From NCBI GenBank assembly GCA_010015675.1, contig ML976983.1, positions 81,544 to 140,812 of the forward strand: a DNA stretch of 59,269 nucleotides, in the 5' to 3' direction. How positions within the stretch are numbered: position 1 is the first letter of the stretch; the number at the start of each line of letters is the position of its first letter. Shown here in pieces: positions 22,601 to 35,469 of the stretch. The notes beneath the pieces were generated by a model. The model was not told where the DNA came from. It searched no databases and worked only from the letters and a program-made list of their open reading frames with translations. The translations under genes and the position numbers were made by a program. The stretch is from Byssothecium circinans. Its lineage: Eukaryota > Ascomycota > Dothideomycetes > Pleosporales > Massarinaceae.

Positions 22601-23850
22601 ATGGATTACTATTAATTAACCCTAGAATAGAGAGCAGAATACAATCTAATTAAGCACCTTAGGGCGGGACCACCCTAGGATGAAGGACAATGGATTATAC
22701 CATAGGAAGCTCATATACTAACCCTAATACGAAAACTACACGAGTCTAAAGAATATAGAGACCCTAGTATTAATGAAATAATTCAACGGATTTCAAATAA
22801 GTACTTAATCCCTAATGTACGAAAATTAGTTTAGAAAGTAGTAGGTAACTATTTAGCCTATTCTAAGAATAAGCCTAAGAAACATAAGCCCTATAGATTA
22901 CTCTAATCACTAGAACTACCCGCACGCCTATAGATTAGCGTTATGATGGACTTTATTATAAAGCTCCTAAAATCATTAGAACCTAGATTAGCATGGCTAT
23001 GCGACTTAATACTAGTAATTGTTAACTAATTAACTAAAGCATTAATATTCGTACCTACTAAAGAAATAGTTATAGCTAAAGAAATAGCTTATAAAGTAAC
23101 TAAGGTACTTATTAGTTAACATGGTGTACTAGAACAGTTTATTACTAATTATAGAATATTATTTACTTCTAGATATTAGAGCACGTTCCTAGCAAAGCTT
23201 AGAGTTAATAAGAAGCTTTTAACTAGCTTTCATCTATAGATAGATAGCTAGACGGAATGAATAAACTAGATACTAGAACAGTATCTAAGGATGTACGCTA
23301 ATAAGCTATAGAATAACTAGGTTAAACTTCTGCTAATAGTATAATCAGCTTACAATAGCATGAGATCTATGATAATAGGATACTCACCGCACTACGCGAA
23401 CTACAGATATAAGCTAATCGCTTATCAAGATCCTAAGGACGTTGAAAGTCTTTTAGCTAGAGCTAATAATAAGGCACGACTCCTCCGCAAGCTGCATAAT
23501 GAATTAAGTAGACGAATTGCTTAAAGGAACCTTACGATAGTTAGATTAGTAAATAAGAAAAGGCTTAAAGGACTAACCCTTAAAAAGAGGAATAAAGTTT
23601 TCCTATTATAAAAAAATTTAAAAACTAAATGGCCATGCGACAAATTAGATAACCTCTAGATAGGACCCTTTTAGATCCTAGAGGCTAAGAGACTAGTAAC
23701 GTTTAAACTAGAACTCCCTAAAGGCATGCGCATATACCCTATCTTTTATAAATTACTCTTTAAACTAGCGCCATAGGACGCCAAAATTAAGACGTGAGTT
23801 AAGCTTAAGAACGAAGATTATGAGGTTAAGGAAATTAAGGACCTACGGAA
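19679..23850 (+). pseudogene. Gypsy A pol: protease, RT, RNase H, integrase
   Basis: Order by position: aspartic protease near 20570-20640 (Ala-Leu-Ile-Asp block); RT about 20950-21800 with YLDDILVY intact at 21656-21679 and a preceding Pro-Phe-x-Leu-Thr-Asn-Ala-Pro; RNase H from about 22080 (Leu-Asn-Tyr-x-Ile-Tyr-Asp-Lys); integrase about 22600-23750; then a chromodomain start cut by B1 at 23850. The frame is interrupted by numerous TAG/TAA codons. Encoded polyproteins of this family copy the element RNA to DNA and integrate it. Inactive. Confidence 0.85.
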
Positions 23851-24337
23851 TGTTACGACCTATCTTACATAGCATTTACAGTAGCTCATGGTGAACCACA
23901 GTAACAGTCCTCATAGCAGTGCTGGCTAAGTAAGGTAAGGTCACGTAACCTACTTAGTAATTAGTAAACCTTAGTAGTACTAATTATAGTAAGTACTCTA
24001 TAGTAATTAGTAGTAATTAGTATTACTTAGTAACTAAGTACTACTAAGCACTTTAGTATATAGATAAGCCTAATTCCTACCTTTATAGAATTATGTTTAA
24101 CCTTCTTCTTAGAATTATAATCTATTTAGTATTTTATACTTCATAATTATAAGCTTACCTAAGTTTACTAAATATACGCCCTTTAGATAAACATTACTAT
24201 GTACTATTAGAGTACTACTATGTGTTATAAATTAATATTCCTTTAAGAGAACTAACTAAGCTCTAGAACTTTAAGTATCTTTATTACCTAAAAGCTCTTT
24301 AAGCTATCTTTAGTAATAAGCCCCCTAGACCTTAACA

Positions 24338-27300
24338 TTTTAAATACCCTTAGAAGGATATCTAAGATATATAATACCTAATCCTATAATAACGCTAGTA
24401 AGGTCGCTAAACTAGATCTCTACTATAGAGATTACACTAAACTTAAAGGATAGCTCCTATAAATTAACTTATACTTTAAGTTCGTAGCTAGTACCATTAA
24501 GGATATAGATAAAGCCTCCTTTATTATAACTTATATACGCAGTAACACCTAATAATAGATTAACCCTTACCTCGTTAAGTACTTAGATAATAATAATAAT
24601 AATAATAATAATAAAATTATAATACTCTTTAAAGACTACGCCTAGTTTAAAACCTATCTCTAATAGGTCTTTAGAACCTTAAATAAAGAATTAGTTATAG
24701 GAAGGGTAGTGCAACGCCTTAAATAATAATAATTAGCTATTAAATACGCTGCGGAGTTCTAACACTATGCGATTTAGATAGGCTAGGAGGATAAGGTACT
24801 TATAACTATATATAGATAAGGCCTTAAGGACACTATTAAGACTAAGCTTATAAGGTCTAGAGCCACTTTAACTACCTTAGAGGAACTATACTAGGAATCT
24901 ATTAGAATTAACGTAGAATTATATAAGTTAGCCTTAGAGTTACGCTAGGATAGACGCAGCAGACTTAGTATAGGTAAATTAAAAAGTACCTATACTAAAC
25001 TAAGGTACTTCCCCATAATGAAGTAAAAGAATTAATACTTAGACCTATATAGGTTATAGCTAATATAACTTAATAATATTAAAAAAGGGAAAGGGAAGGG
25101 CCACTACTATAAGAAAGAAGCTAGGACGTGCTACTTATACAGAAAAATAGGCTACATTACTAGGAACTGTCACGCGAAGCTAGGAAGAACTAAGTATATA
25201 GTCTAATAGTAGTTAAATATAATTATAGTATCCTATACCTTAGGTTACCTCCCTAACGTTAAAGAAGATAATGAATAGGAAGTGATTAATTTAGATAAAG
25301 AAAGAGGAGAAGCTATTAGATAGAGAATATAAGAGTTATCTATTAGAAAAAGGGTTAGTAAAGTAGCTAACTAGATATAGTATAATAAGAAAGTAAACAC
25401 TATAAGTAATAAAGTCTAAGACTTCCTTAATAACCCTAATTAACCTCTTAACGCGAAAGAATAATAACTTTAAGACTACCTACTTAGTAAACAAGTTAAG
25501 GATAATAGAGGATTATTATAGGCTAATAGAGCTCTTTAAATTATTAGTAAAAAAGAGGAATACCCTAGAAGGGAAAACTAAGACCCCTATAACTCTAAAT
25601 TATACTACACTAAAATTACGCAAGAAAACTATCCATGATAGATGGATGAAGACCTAATATAGTATAATAGTAAAGTTATATTAGATAATAATAAACTAAC
25701 AGATTAAGGACGTTTAGGATATAATAGCTAATACCTAAAGCCTAGTGCAGGACTTAATAATAAGTGCCTATATAAAGATCTAAGCCCTAGGCCTAGGAAA
25801 CAGTAGAAGCTAAGGTATAGGTAAGAGAAAGCTTATAAAAAGTAAGCTAACTAGGTAGACTAAGAGCTTATAGAAAGAAGCATCTAATAAGTAACATAGT
25901 AGGACAAAATAGCTAGAGAATTACAGTATAATATAAACTATTAAAATAGAAACTATAGAAGGCTTAGCTTTACCTAGTGCAATAATAATAGTTATCTTAC
26001 CTACTATAATGTAAAGGTAGGAGTAAACTATTTTCTAACTATTAAAAAAGACTATAAGTTTAAATAGTATGACTACTATGATAATAAATGCCTAACGTAT
26101 TTATATAATAAATAAGCACAACCATAGTTCCTAGGTAAGGAAGATCCTGCAGAGCTAATAAAGATAAACATAATTATTAATAATATCTACACTTAGGATA
26201 AGTAGCAAACGTGCTTACACCCTAGGTACAAGAGGCACGCTAAAGAAAAAGAGAAGAATAGATTTAGAGTATCTTTTTTAGACCCTTACCTAACACTACT
26301 AAAGGGCTATATACCTTAGGAGCAGTAGGTGAACGCCTAATTAAGATCCTAATCTATCTTAGTAGAAGAAGGATAAAGGCACTAATAGACTCTAGATTAT
26401 AAGTAAACTATATCTTAATATAAGTAGTAATCTTAGTAGGACTAAGACTATTTTAAAAAAAATAAACTATACCTACTACTTATAGTAAATAGATAAGTAA
26501 TACTAAAATAACCTATAGTTAGAGATAAGGTTATCTTAGTACCTATAGAAATCTACTACTATAGTAAATGGATTACCCTAGACTATTTTAGGATAGCTAC
26601 TTATAACGTTATATTAGGAATCTCTTAGCTAAAGAAATATAACCTAGTAATTAACTAGAAGAATAATATAATATTATTAGTAAACTGCGCCTACTAGCGC
26701 ACTTTAAGGCCTACGCATTAGTAGTAATTAATAGTAGATAAGAAGGTAATTAATAACATTACTTTAATAAAGATGCGTTTAGTAAGAATAGTTAGCTCTA
26801 TAGATGCTATTTAGTTAATAGATTAATAAGTAAGAGTAAAGGAGGAAAAGGTACCTCTAGAGATCCCTAAGGAGTATAGAGAATAAGAGCACCTCTTTTA
26901 AGAAGATATAGGCGCTATAGTGCTACCTAAGCATTAACCCTAGGACTATAAGATTACGCTATAGGAAGGAAAGTAACTAACTTTTAGACTAATCTATTAA
27001 CTATTAGAGAAAGAGCTAAAGGCTCTATAAGACTACATTAATAAAAGCATAGTAAAAGGCTATATTAGAGAGTTAAAGTTACTAGTAGGATACTTAGTCC
27101 TCTTTACCTTAAAGAAGGATAGATTACTATAACTATATATAGATTTTTAGAAATTAAATAAGATTATAGTTAAGAATTATTATCTATTACCTAATATTAG
27201 AGAACTACAGGATTAACTAGCGCGTATAAAGATATTTATAGCCTTTAACCTATAGGATGGATACTACCTTATCTATATAAAGGAAGGTAAAGAGTAAAAG

Positions 27301-29658
27301 ATAGTATTTAGGATATAGTATAAATACTATAAATATACTATAATACCCTTTAGTCTTACTAACGCCCTAGCAACTTTCTAAGTATTAATTAATAACGTAT
27401 TATAAATACACTTAGACATCTTTATAATTATATACTTAGATAATATACTTATCTATTTAGAAAATGTTAAAGAATATGTAGGACATGTTAAGTAGATACT
27501 TTTATACCTAAACGCCGCAAACCTACGCCTTAAGCTAGAAAAGTATAAATTCTATAAGGAAGAACTTAACTTCCTAGGATTCATAGTTAACACTATAGGG
27601 GTTAAGATAAACCTAAAAAAGATAGAAGTAATATAGGACTAGCTAATACTAATAATAGTTAAAGGAGTATAGGAATTCCTTAGATTCTATAACTTTAATA
27701 GAAGGTTTATTAAAGAATACGCCTTAATAATACTACCCCTAGTAGGACTTACTAGGAAGGACGTACGTTTTATATAAATAAAAGAATAAGAAAAGGCATT
27801 TAAAACTTTAAAGGAAAAATACATAAACCTACTAGTACTAGTAGCATTTAGGAGTAGAGAACTAAAAAGAATTAAAATAGATGTATTTAACCTTATACTT
27901 AGAGTAGTAGCTAGTTAGATAAGAGATAGCTAATAGTACCCTATTACCTACTACTTAAGGAAGTTCTTAGGACTAGAGGAATAATATAACGTATATAATA
28001 AGGAGCTAATAGCTATTATAGATTTATTAAAGCACTAGAGAGTGTATGTAGAGAGCTACTTTAAGCTTACTATCTTTACTAACTATAAGAACCTACTCTA
28101 CTTTATAATAATAAAATAACTTAATAGAAGATAAGTTAGATAGTCTAAATTACTTAGATAATATAAGTTTAAGATTATGTACACACCTAGTAAGGATAAT
28201 AGATAAGCTAATGCCCTTAGCTAATAAAGTAATATCGCAGGGATAAAAGAAACTATTAAAGCACTAATACTGCGAGCTAATAAGGATAGATCCTTAGGAC
28301 TAGCTTAGTAGCTTAATAGCATTCTATAAATTAGTAATAGAGTACTAGAGGAACTATAGAAAGAGATTATATAATAACACTATAATAATCTTATACATAG
28401 ACACCCTAGTATTTAAAGGACTATTAAACTAATTTAGAGAAATTATAAGTTTAAAGGCATAAAAGAAAAGGTTATACGTTTTATTAATAGATGTGCGAAC
28501 TACTAGAGGAACAAGTATAGCACGCACGCATCCTATAGAGAGATGCAGCCTATTAAGTTACTAAAGAAACTATAGGAAGACATCTTTATAGATTTATAAT
28601 AGGTCTACCTATATCTAGAGACTTTATAACTAGAATAACCTATAATACTATCTTAGTAATTATTAATAGATTTATAAAATACGCGGAAATAATACCATTT
28701 AAGAATAATTATAACGCAGAATAACTTAGATACGTAATCCTAGATTAACTTATTAGATACTATAGCATGCTAAAAATAATTATTAGTAATAAAGATAAGC
28801 TCTTTATATTAAACTACTAGAAAACACTAATAGCTATAATTAAAATAAAATGCAAGCTATCTATAACATATTATCTATAAATAGATGGACAGACTAAAAG
28901 AATAAATTATATAATAAAAATATACCTATAAATCTATAGTAATACCTAGTAGAATAATTAGGTCTCCCTATTACCTATAGCTTAATTAGCGTATAATAAT
29001 AAGATATTAGAATTAATAGGATAAACACTATTTTACGTAAACTATAGGAAACACCTAAATCTCTTTAAATGCACACTACTAGGAGGTAAGGCAGCGGCAG
29101 CTTTAATAATAATAGAGGACTTAAAGAACGTATACTAATAGTTATAAGACAGCCTTAAAATAGTATAACGTAAAAGTATTTTATATACTAACATAAAATG
29201 AAAAATGGCACCTTAGCTAGAAAGGGGGGATAGAGTATACCTACTTATAAAAATTTTTTATATAAAATAACTAAGTAAGGGACTAGATAACGTTAAGGTT
29301 AGACTATTTTTAATATAAGCTAGGATAAGCCCTATTAACTACTAACTCTAGTTACCTAAAGAAGCTAAGATACACCTAGTATTCTACATCTCTAGATTAG
29401 AACTAGTAGACCCTAAAATGCTATTATAAAAAATATTCTATTATAAAACTAAAGAGAGTAATAAGTTTAAAGTTAAAAAAATAGTAAACTACTAAAGGAT
29501 AAAGGACGGCTAAGAATACCTAGTTAAGTAGAAAGGTTACTTTAAGAATAAAAACACGTAGGAACTAGTAATAAACCTTATGAACTACTAATAATTACTT
29601 ACTAGTTATTATTAATAGTAACGTCCTAGAAATTAGTATGGAGACTTTTAAGAGCACC
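24338..29658 (+). pseudogene. Gypsy B1 gag-pol remnant
   Basis: gag with a poly-Asn (AAT)8 stretch near 24590-24615. A zinc knuckle at about 25126-25170 has the second Cys and the His both changed to Tyr (G to A and C to T). RT about 27120-27700 has the catalytic Tyr-x-Asp-Asp read as Tyr-Leu-Asp-Asn at 27433-27444. RNase H follows from about 27880 and integrase from about 28380, with Cys/His-type zinc finger remnants (Arg-Cys-Ala-Asn-Tyr). Very many TAG/TAA stops at Gln/Trp positions. Non-functional. Confidence 0.82.
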
Positions 29659-30144
29659 CTAGGTTTAAGGACCTAGTAAAGGGCTAATAGAAACCTTATT
29701 AGAAGACTTAAGAACTTTACCTATTTTTATTTTATTAATCTCTTACTCCTCTATAGTAATTACTTCTTCTATATAATAATCTAGAAGATCTATCTATAAA
29801 CGTAACCTTTCTTTATAAGTGCGCGTGATACGCAGCTCCTCTAACGCCTTCTTATAGGCCTTTATCATAACGTCTTGTATAGCATAAGTTTCTTTTAACT
29901 TCTTTTATAAATCCTCTTTCTATAATAATAACTACTTAAATTCTAACTCTAACACCTAAATATTACAGCGCTAGCTATGACATAGGCATTTACTGCACTT
30001 TCTAGAATAAACGTAAACTTTACACACGTAGCTATGCTTCTTATAAGCTAAACATTTCTTAACTATAGTTTCTCTAAAGGATTTAATGAATTCGTAGAGA
30101 TAGTAGCGATAAATAGTACTAGATAGGATAAGTAGTTTAGGCAT
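29659..30144 (-). pseudogene. Antisense Zn2Cys6-like ORF of Gypsy B1
   Basis: Opposite strand to gag-pol, between integrase and the 3' LTR. ATG at 30144-30142, end at 29659: 162 codons including stop. Starts Met-Pro-Lys-Leu. The cysteine positions follow CX2CX6CX8CX2CX6C exactly (the second is Tyr here, a TGC to TAC type change); the surroundings include Arg-Lys-Cys-Ser-Lys-Cys-Leu. A Leu/Glu/Lys-rich stretch follows that could form a coiled coil. The internal stops I could read lie where Gln, Arg or Trp are plausible. The layout is that of the fungal Zn2Cys6 DNA-binding cluster; function in the element is unknown. I infer a former accessory protein. Confidence 0.7.
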
Positions 30145-30749
30145 AGTTAATAAGTAGGTAGCTAATAATATTTATAACGTAAGGGAAGCTTAGTTATAAA
30201 CTAAACTAGATAGCGGTCACCTAACTTAAGGATAAGTTATAGAGGAAGGGGAGATAGTGTTATAACCTATCTTACATAGCATTTATAGTAGCTTATGGTA
30301 AACCATAGTAATAGTCCTTATAGCGGTACTAGCTAAGTAAGGTAAGGTTACATAACCTACTTAGTAATTAGTAAACCTTAGTAGTACTAATTATAGTAAG
30401 TACTCTATAGTAATTAGTAGTAATTAGTATTACTTAGCAACTAAGTACTACTAAGCACTCTAGTATATAGATAAGCCTAATTCCTACCTTTATAGAATTG
30501 TGTTTAACCTTCTTCTTAGGATTATAATCTATTTAGTATCTTATACTCTATAATTATAAGCTTACCTAAGTTTACTAAGTGTACGCCCTTTAGATAAACA
30601 TTACTACGTACTATCAGAGTACTACCGTGTGTCGCGAATTAACATCCTTTCAAGAGAACTAACTAAGCTCCAGAACTTTAAGCATCCTTGTCACCTAAAA
30701 GCTCTTTGAGCCATCTCCAGTAACAAGCCCCCTGGACCTTAACACGGAA

Positions 30750-30964
30750 ATTCAAACGTTAGTAGAAGTACTTAGTTAAGTAGAAAGACTAGCTAGATAG
30801 CTAAAATACCTAGGAACTAATATAGAATCTTACAGACTATAAGAGATTAGTAAAGGACTACTACTAACGGCATCTAAAGGTAATAACTCTGTATTTACTA
30901 GAAAAGTAGAAAAGTTAAAAGATAAAAAAGGATTAAAAGAGATTAAAGAGGAATTAGCCTATAA
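30750..30964 (+). pseudogene. Gypsy A chromodomain, 3' part, and pol C-terminus
   Basis: Continues the frame cut at 23850. The reading includes Tyr-Leu-Val-Lys-x-Lys-Asp then Asn-Thr-x-Glu-Leu-Ile-x-Asn-Leu, as in chromodomains of fungal chromoviruses (Tyr-Leu-Val-Lys-Trp-Lys-Gly type; Trp positions are now TAG). In related elements such a domain targets integration to modified histones. Several stops follow. Confidence 0.72.
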
Positions 30965-31435
30965 CTAGCCTAGATTAGTTAATGATAGCTTAGATAGTGG
31001 TAGTTTAGATAAAATAGTAGTCTCTATACTCTTTAAAGTTTCTACCTCTTAAGTAGTGTCTATTATAGATAAGACGTAATAATCCTAGTTTATAAAAGAG
31101 TACTTATAGGCTTCTAACTTAGCTAGCTCCACGCGAAGCTAAGCGGACTTAGCTTAGAGCTAGGTGGCCTCTACCTTAGAATAAAGAAGTATAATTTACT
31201 TTTTTTTCTTTTTTATCTAAACTTTCTCCTACTCCTCTTTAGGAACAAACAGACTACACTTAGCGTAAACCTAAATGTAGGCGGCACACTAACTTATAGC
31301 CGCATCTATAAAATAACGAAGCTTGCACTTCTAATAATGTTTATAACCTAGTGCTATCTCTAGCCCCTAAGAATGAATTTGATTAGCATGATAACGGTGA
31401 CGCGTGGTAGACGACTTAGACAGAACCTTAGGCAT
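30965..31435 (-). pseudogene. Antisense Zn2Cys6-like ORF of Gypsy A
   Basis: Minus-strand ATG at 31435-31433, stop at 30965-30967: 157 codons including stop, all in one frame. Starts Met-Pro-Lys-Val. Six positions follow CX2CX6CX8CX2CX6C; four of the six Cys are now Tyr (TGC to TAC), two remain. Downstream, a Lys/Glu-rich stretch and a Leu-Glu-Ala-Tyr region look helical. In-frame TAG/TAA codons fall at places compatible with Gln, Trp or Arg. It occupies the same place and orientation as the ORF in Gypsy B and shares the Met-Pro-Lys start and a Ser-Ser-Thr block. Role unknown. Confidence 0.72.
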
Positions 31436-31586
31436 AGTTAGGGAAAGGTTAGTAAAACTCTAAAGGAAGCTATAATACTATAAGTAACTAGGGACACGTA
31501 TAACTTATATACTAGCTATAAGAAGAAGTGGTATAGTAGACATACCTCTTAAGATATTAGGATAATAACCTTAAAGAGGGGGATAA

Positions 31587-32008
31587 TGTTATAAGATAAT
31601 AGGTAAGCGTAGCCACGTAGGAATAATATGCTTAGGGAGAGTATTAGATAGTAGGGCGTAGGACATAGTTAAGGCGCTAGTTACATAATTATGATCCTAC
31701 TAAGACCTAAAGGTCCCATGAATCCTAGGATTAGGTAGAAATCTTAGGAACTAAAGGAGCAGAAGCTCTAGGCAGGATTAAGGACTCATTAAAAGAATAG
31801 AATAAGTAGTATAAAGACTAAATAGATTTCTTTTATCTTTTAAATTCTAGTTCTTCATAGTTAACTCTCTATAGTTTGTTATAGAATTAGTTACTTTTAC
31901 ACGTTTACCTTTTAAACTACTAAAGTACACTACCTAAAGTATACACCATACACTAACTAACCTCCCCTAACATAGATTAGGATCTGGCAAGTATACCTCT
32001 TAGTAACA
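31587..32008 (+). repeat. 3' LTR of Gypsy A
   Basis: 422 bp from TGTTATAAG to TAACA. It provides the empty site for M2 (single TA near 31817) and lacks about 40 bp found in the 5' LTR after CTCTCTATAG. Confidence 0.88.
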
Positions 32009-32545
32009 CTATACTAGCTTAAAGCTCTTAATCTTTAAAGACGCCTCTTTTATAAATAACCTAAAAATAAGGTAATCTTCTTATAGGTATATTCTTATAC
32101 TCTTTAGAGGGCCTATTATTTAGAAAGTAGCTTAATAGCTTATAGTTACTACCTCTATAACTAAAGCTAAGTTAATTACTTTAAAGTATATCTCTAAGGA
32201 ATCTATAGCGCTTAAATGGCTCTTTAAAGAGCTTATGCTTAAACTAAGTAATATATAGAAGATCTTCTATAATAACTAGTAAATAATTAGGTTAGTAGTA
32301 GGGGAGAGTAAAAGAATAATAACTAAGCTATACTATATAGATATATAAAATATATAGCTATAATAAGAGTATGTAAAAGGCTTATTTAAGATTAAATATT
32401 TACTAATACTTAATATACTAGCTAATAGGTTTACTAAGTATCTTCCTAAAGGTAAATTTAAGCACTTTAAAGAGCTTCTAAAGCTTTATAATATAGTCTT
32501 ACTAATTAAAAAGTATAGGAATAGTATAGAGAAAGATCTTTAAAT
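32009..32545 (+). pseudogene. Copia C1, RNase H end (3' piece)
   Basis: Resumes the reading cut at 14792. Copia RNase H landmarks follow in order: Arg-x-Ser-Ser-Tyr-Arg-Tyr-Ile-Leu, Gly-Pro-Ile-Ile, Lys-Ala-Lys-Leu-Ile-Thr-Leu, Glu-Ser-Ile-Ala-Leu-Lys-Trp-Leu, Tyr-Tyr-Ile-Asp-Ile, and Leu-Ala-Asn-Arg-Phe-Thr-Lys-Tyr-Leu-Pro. Trp and Gln sites hold stops. It ends near 32541. Confidence 0.78.
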
Positions 32546-34430
32546 TACTAAAGAAAGCTTTACCTTCTTCTCTTAGGTATATAAGAGCTCTAGGGAAGGC
32601 TTACTCTTTTTCTTTTAAGGAATACTACTACCTAGATAACTAGGAGGTTAATAAGCTTACTAAGAAGCTCCTTAATATACTAATAATGCGCTAAGAGAAA
32701 CTCTAAAGCTTATAAGCCTTCTTTTACTAGTACTATTAGTTCTTTCTCTTCTTCCTCTCTATCCTTGCCCCCAAGTAGGGCACGTATAGTAGCGTAAAGC
32801 TTAGTAGCTTCTTATAATATATTACTACTTAGCTTATCTTATACTAAAGGAATAGAGCATATTAGATAGCTAAGCACTAAGAGCATAAAAAGAAAAGGAT
32901 TAATTATATCTAAAGTAGTAAAGCTTAGGAGGCTAAACTATATAGGTAAATGGCTAAAGCTAGGCTAGATAAGGCTAAATAATAGTAGAGAACTATTTAG
33001 TACTATAGGTCTAATATACCCCCTTAGCTTAGCTAGAAGGCTAGTAAGATAAAAGAACTATTAAGAACTATAAGAAATAGTATATATAGTATACCCTCTA
33101 CCCTCTTAGTAGGTTAAAGAGAGTAAGACTAAAGAGAAGAAGAAGAATATAGATATAAGATAACTCTAGTAAAATACCTAACCTAGTAGGAGAATAGTAA
33201 TAAAAAGGAGCCTTTAAAGGCTAGTGGGTTCTTATATAGCTACATAGTAAATAGAATAAAAGAAAAGGACTTAGTAATTACCTTAAACCTAAGATAAGAA
33301 AAATAATAAAGTATATCTAATATAGTAGGTTAAATAGATTAGGAATAGTTCTAAATAGTTTAGAACTATTTAGACTAGTGCTATAAGCTCTACGCCCTAA
33401 GCTTTAGAAGCCTTAGGTGTAAAGCTTATACTATTATATAGTAAGAATACTCTTAGTACTTAGCTTAGGTTACTTACTTAATACTAAAGTAATATAGGAT
33501 AGTTCTTAAATAGTAATAAACTATAAGGAACTATATAAGTATAGTAAGACTAGGACATCTAGAATAAACTATTTAAAAATAGTAGAGAACTATATTAGAA
33601 TAGTAGATTAGTCTAGGTTAATTAGAATAATTAAATAATAGTAATAAACTATATTAGAACTATTAGGAACTATCTTTTAGAAAGTAATTAGGTTGATTAG
33701 GATATAAATAGTAACTATCTTAGAGTAGTTAGGAACTATTATATTAAGAGTAGATAGTTAATTACTATTACTAATAGTAGAGAACTATTATAGCTAGTTT
33801 AGAACTAAGGATTAGGATTAGATTAAGGAGTCTATAGTAGGTTAACTATATTAGATTAAGAAGAGAGTCTACTAGTAGTATACTATAGAGACTTCTTTTA
33901 ATAAAAGGTACTATAACTAAATAGTAGACTTTAGGTTACTATAACTAGATAGTAGACTCTACGTTTGCCTTAAAATATAGTAACTCTAATTAGTTATTAT
34001 AGGGTTAGATAGCTAGTCTAACCTATTACAAAGTTAGTTTATATACGCTAGTACTTTAAGGAATATTTTTACTAGAAGTTAAACTAATATATTCTATTTA
34101 TAAGGACTTTCTAAGCTATACTATTTACTACTAGCTATATAAATATAGTAGAAATAAGGAGAATACCTTAGTTGCTAATAGCTATATAGACCTAGTAGAG
34201 AAGAAAGAGATAGCTATAAGCTAGACTAGAATAGAAGGAAGCCTATAGTAGATTAACTATATATAGACTAAACTAGACTAAGTAATAGTAATAAACTATA
34301 TAGGAACTATTAGAAACTATCTTCTAGGAAGTAATTAGGTTAATTAGGATATAAATAGTAACTATATTAGAATAGTTAGGAACTATTCTAGGAAGTAATA
34401 GGTTATTAGGAAGGTTAAGATAAGACTAGT
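32546..34430. other. Unassigned AT-rich repeat region
   Basis: No gene recognised. From about 33340 the motif AACTATT/AATAGTT occurs very often, sometimes as back-to-back palindromes (for example AATAGTTTAGAACTATT), together with AGTAGA-type tracts. It may hold the 3' ends and LTRs of C1 and C2, but I cannot define boundaries. Confidence 0.4.
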
Positions 34431-35469
34431 TCTTAGATGTATAATAGGACGTTAAATAGGTTAAGGCCTTTTACCTAGTTATTATGTTAATAGGTAAGTA
34501 GCTTTATAAAGCTATTAGCTAGTTATACTTTAGTTTCTATATAAAGTAGATAGATTACACTATCTTATATTACTTAATAGAGCTAGTAATAATGGATATT
34601 AATATAGTAAAGGGTTATCTTAAACTAGGGTGCTTCTTTAGTAAGAAGGCTTAGCATTTACTAGTTATTATAAAGTAGGATTTACTTAATTAGAAGTATA
34701 GACCTAGGTCTTTAAGAAGGCGCTATTACTAGATTAGCTAAGTTACTCTAGATAAAGCTATAATAAGCTTAGCTTTAGTAGTTAACTTTATAATATAGTA
34801 TTAGAGAGTAGAGTTCTAGTTAATTAGACTACTAAAGAATATAAAAACTTAGTCTTATATAGACCTATAAGTCTCCTTGTAATTAGTATAAGATATATTA
34901 GTAGCTAAAAAGAAATTAACTTCTTCCTAATCTATAAATTAGTTAATAGTAGTATTATTATTTATAGAGTAATAAATTAATTTATCTTACATATAGAAGA
35001 GATAGGTAAGGCATTAGTAGGCTATAGCAAGGTAATAATTAGAAGGATTAGTAAGGAACTTAGCTAGCTTTAAGTAAGCTTTAGAGACGTCTAGTTAAGT
35101 AGCACCTATAGCGTATCTAATAGAGCTAATAATTTAAGTATAACGCTCTATATTATATAGATTCTTATTACTTATAGAGGACACTAGGGCTTTAGAAGAG
35201 AGAGGGGTAGGAGGATACTTAGACTATAGCTTTAGTACTATATATTTATAAAAAATAGTATTAAGAAAAATCTTTTATAAGAGCTAGAGGTTACTATCTT
35301 CATAGTTTTAATATATAGTAACACTATAGAATATTTAGTAATTTTAGTCTTTAAGGTTAGTAATCTTATAGCATAGTATAAGCTTTATTTTAAAATTATT
35401 AAGAGTAGAAGAGAACCTAGATTTTACTATAGTAATAATATTATTAATATAGAAGAAAATAATAACCTT

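Larger units (their letters stand above)
23851..30744 (+). mobile_element. Ty3/Gypsy retrotransposon B, copy B1
   Basis: A complete 6894-bp element with 487-bp LTRs (23851-24337 and 30258-30744), TG...CA ends (TGTTA...TAACA), and a perfect 5-bp target duplication CGGAA (23846-23850 and 30745-30749). A purine-rich tract (GGAAGGGGAGA) precedes the 3' LTR. It is inserted in the chromodomain of Gypsy A; the two halves of that domain read through once B1 and one duplication are removed. Sister copy: B2. Confidence 0.95.
14793..32008 (+). mobile_element. Ty3/Gypsy retrotransposon A (chromovirus), heavily nested
   Basis: LTRs 14793-16281 (containing M2) and 31587-32008 share sequence throughout; they start T(G/A)TTATAAG and end TAACA. 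The right LTR lacks about 40 bp near 31875 present in the left. A polypurine tract (AAAGAGGGGGA) precedes the 3' LTR. Internal order is gag, protease, RT, RNase H, integrase, chromodomain, the normal Gypsy order. Insertions inside: M2 in the 5' LTR, pogo P2 in gag-pol, Gypsy B1 in the chromodomain. Flanking pentamers ATATA and CTATA agree only partly. It interrupts Copia C1. Confidence 0.88.
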
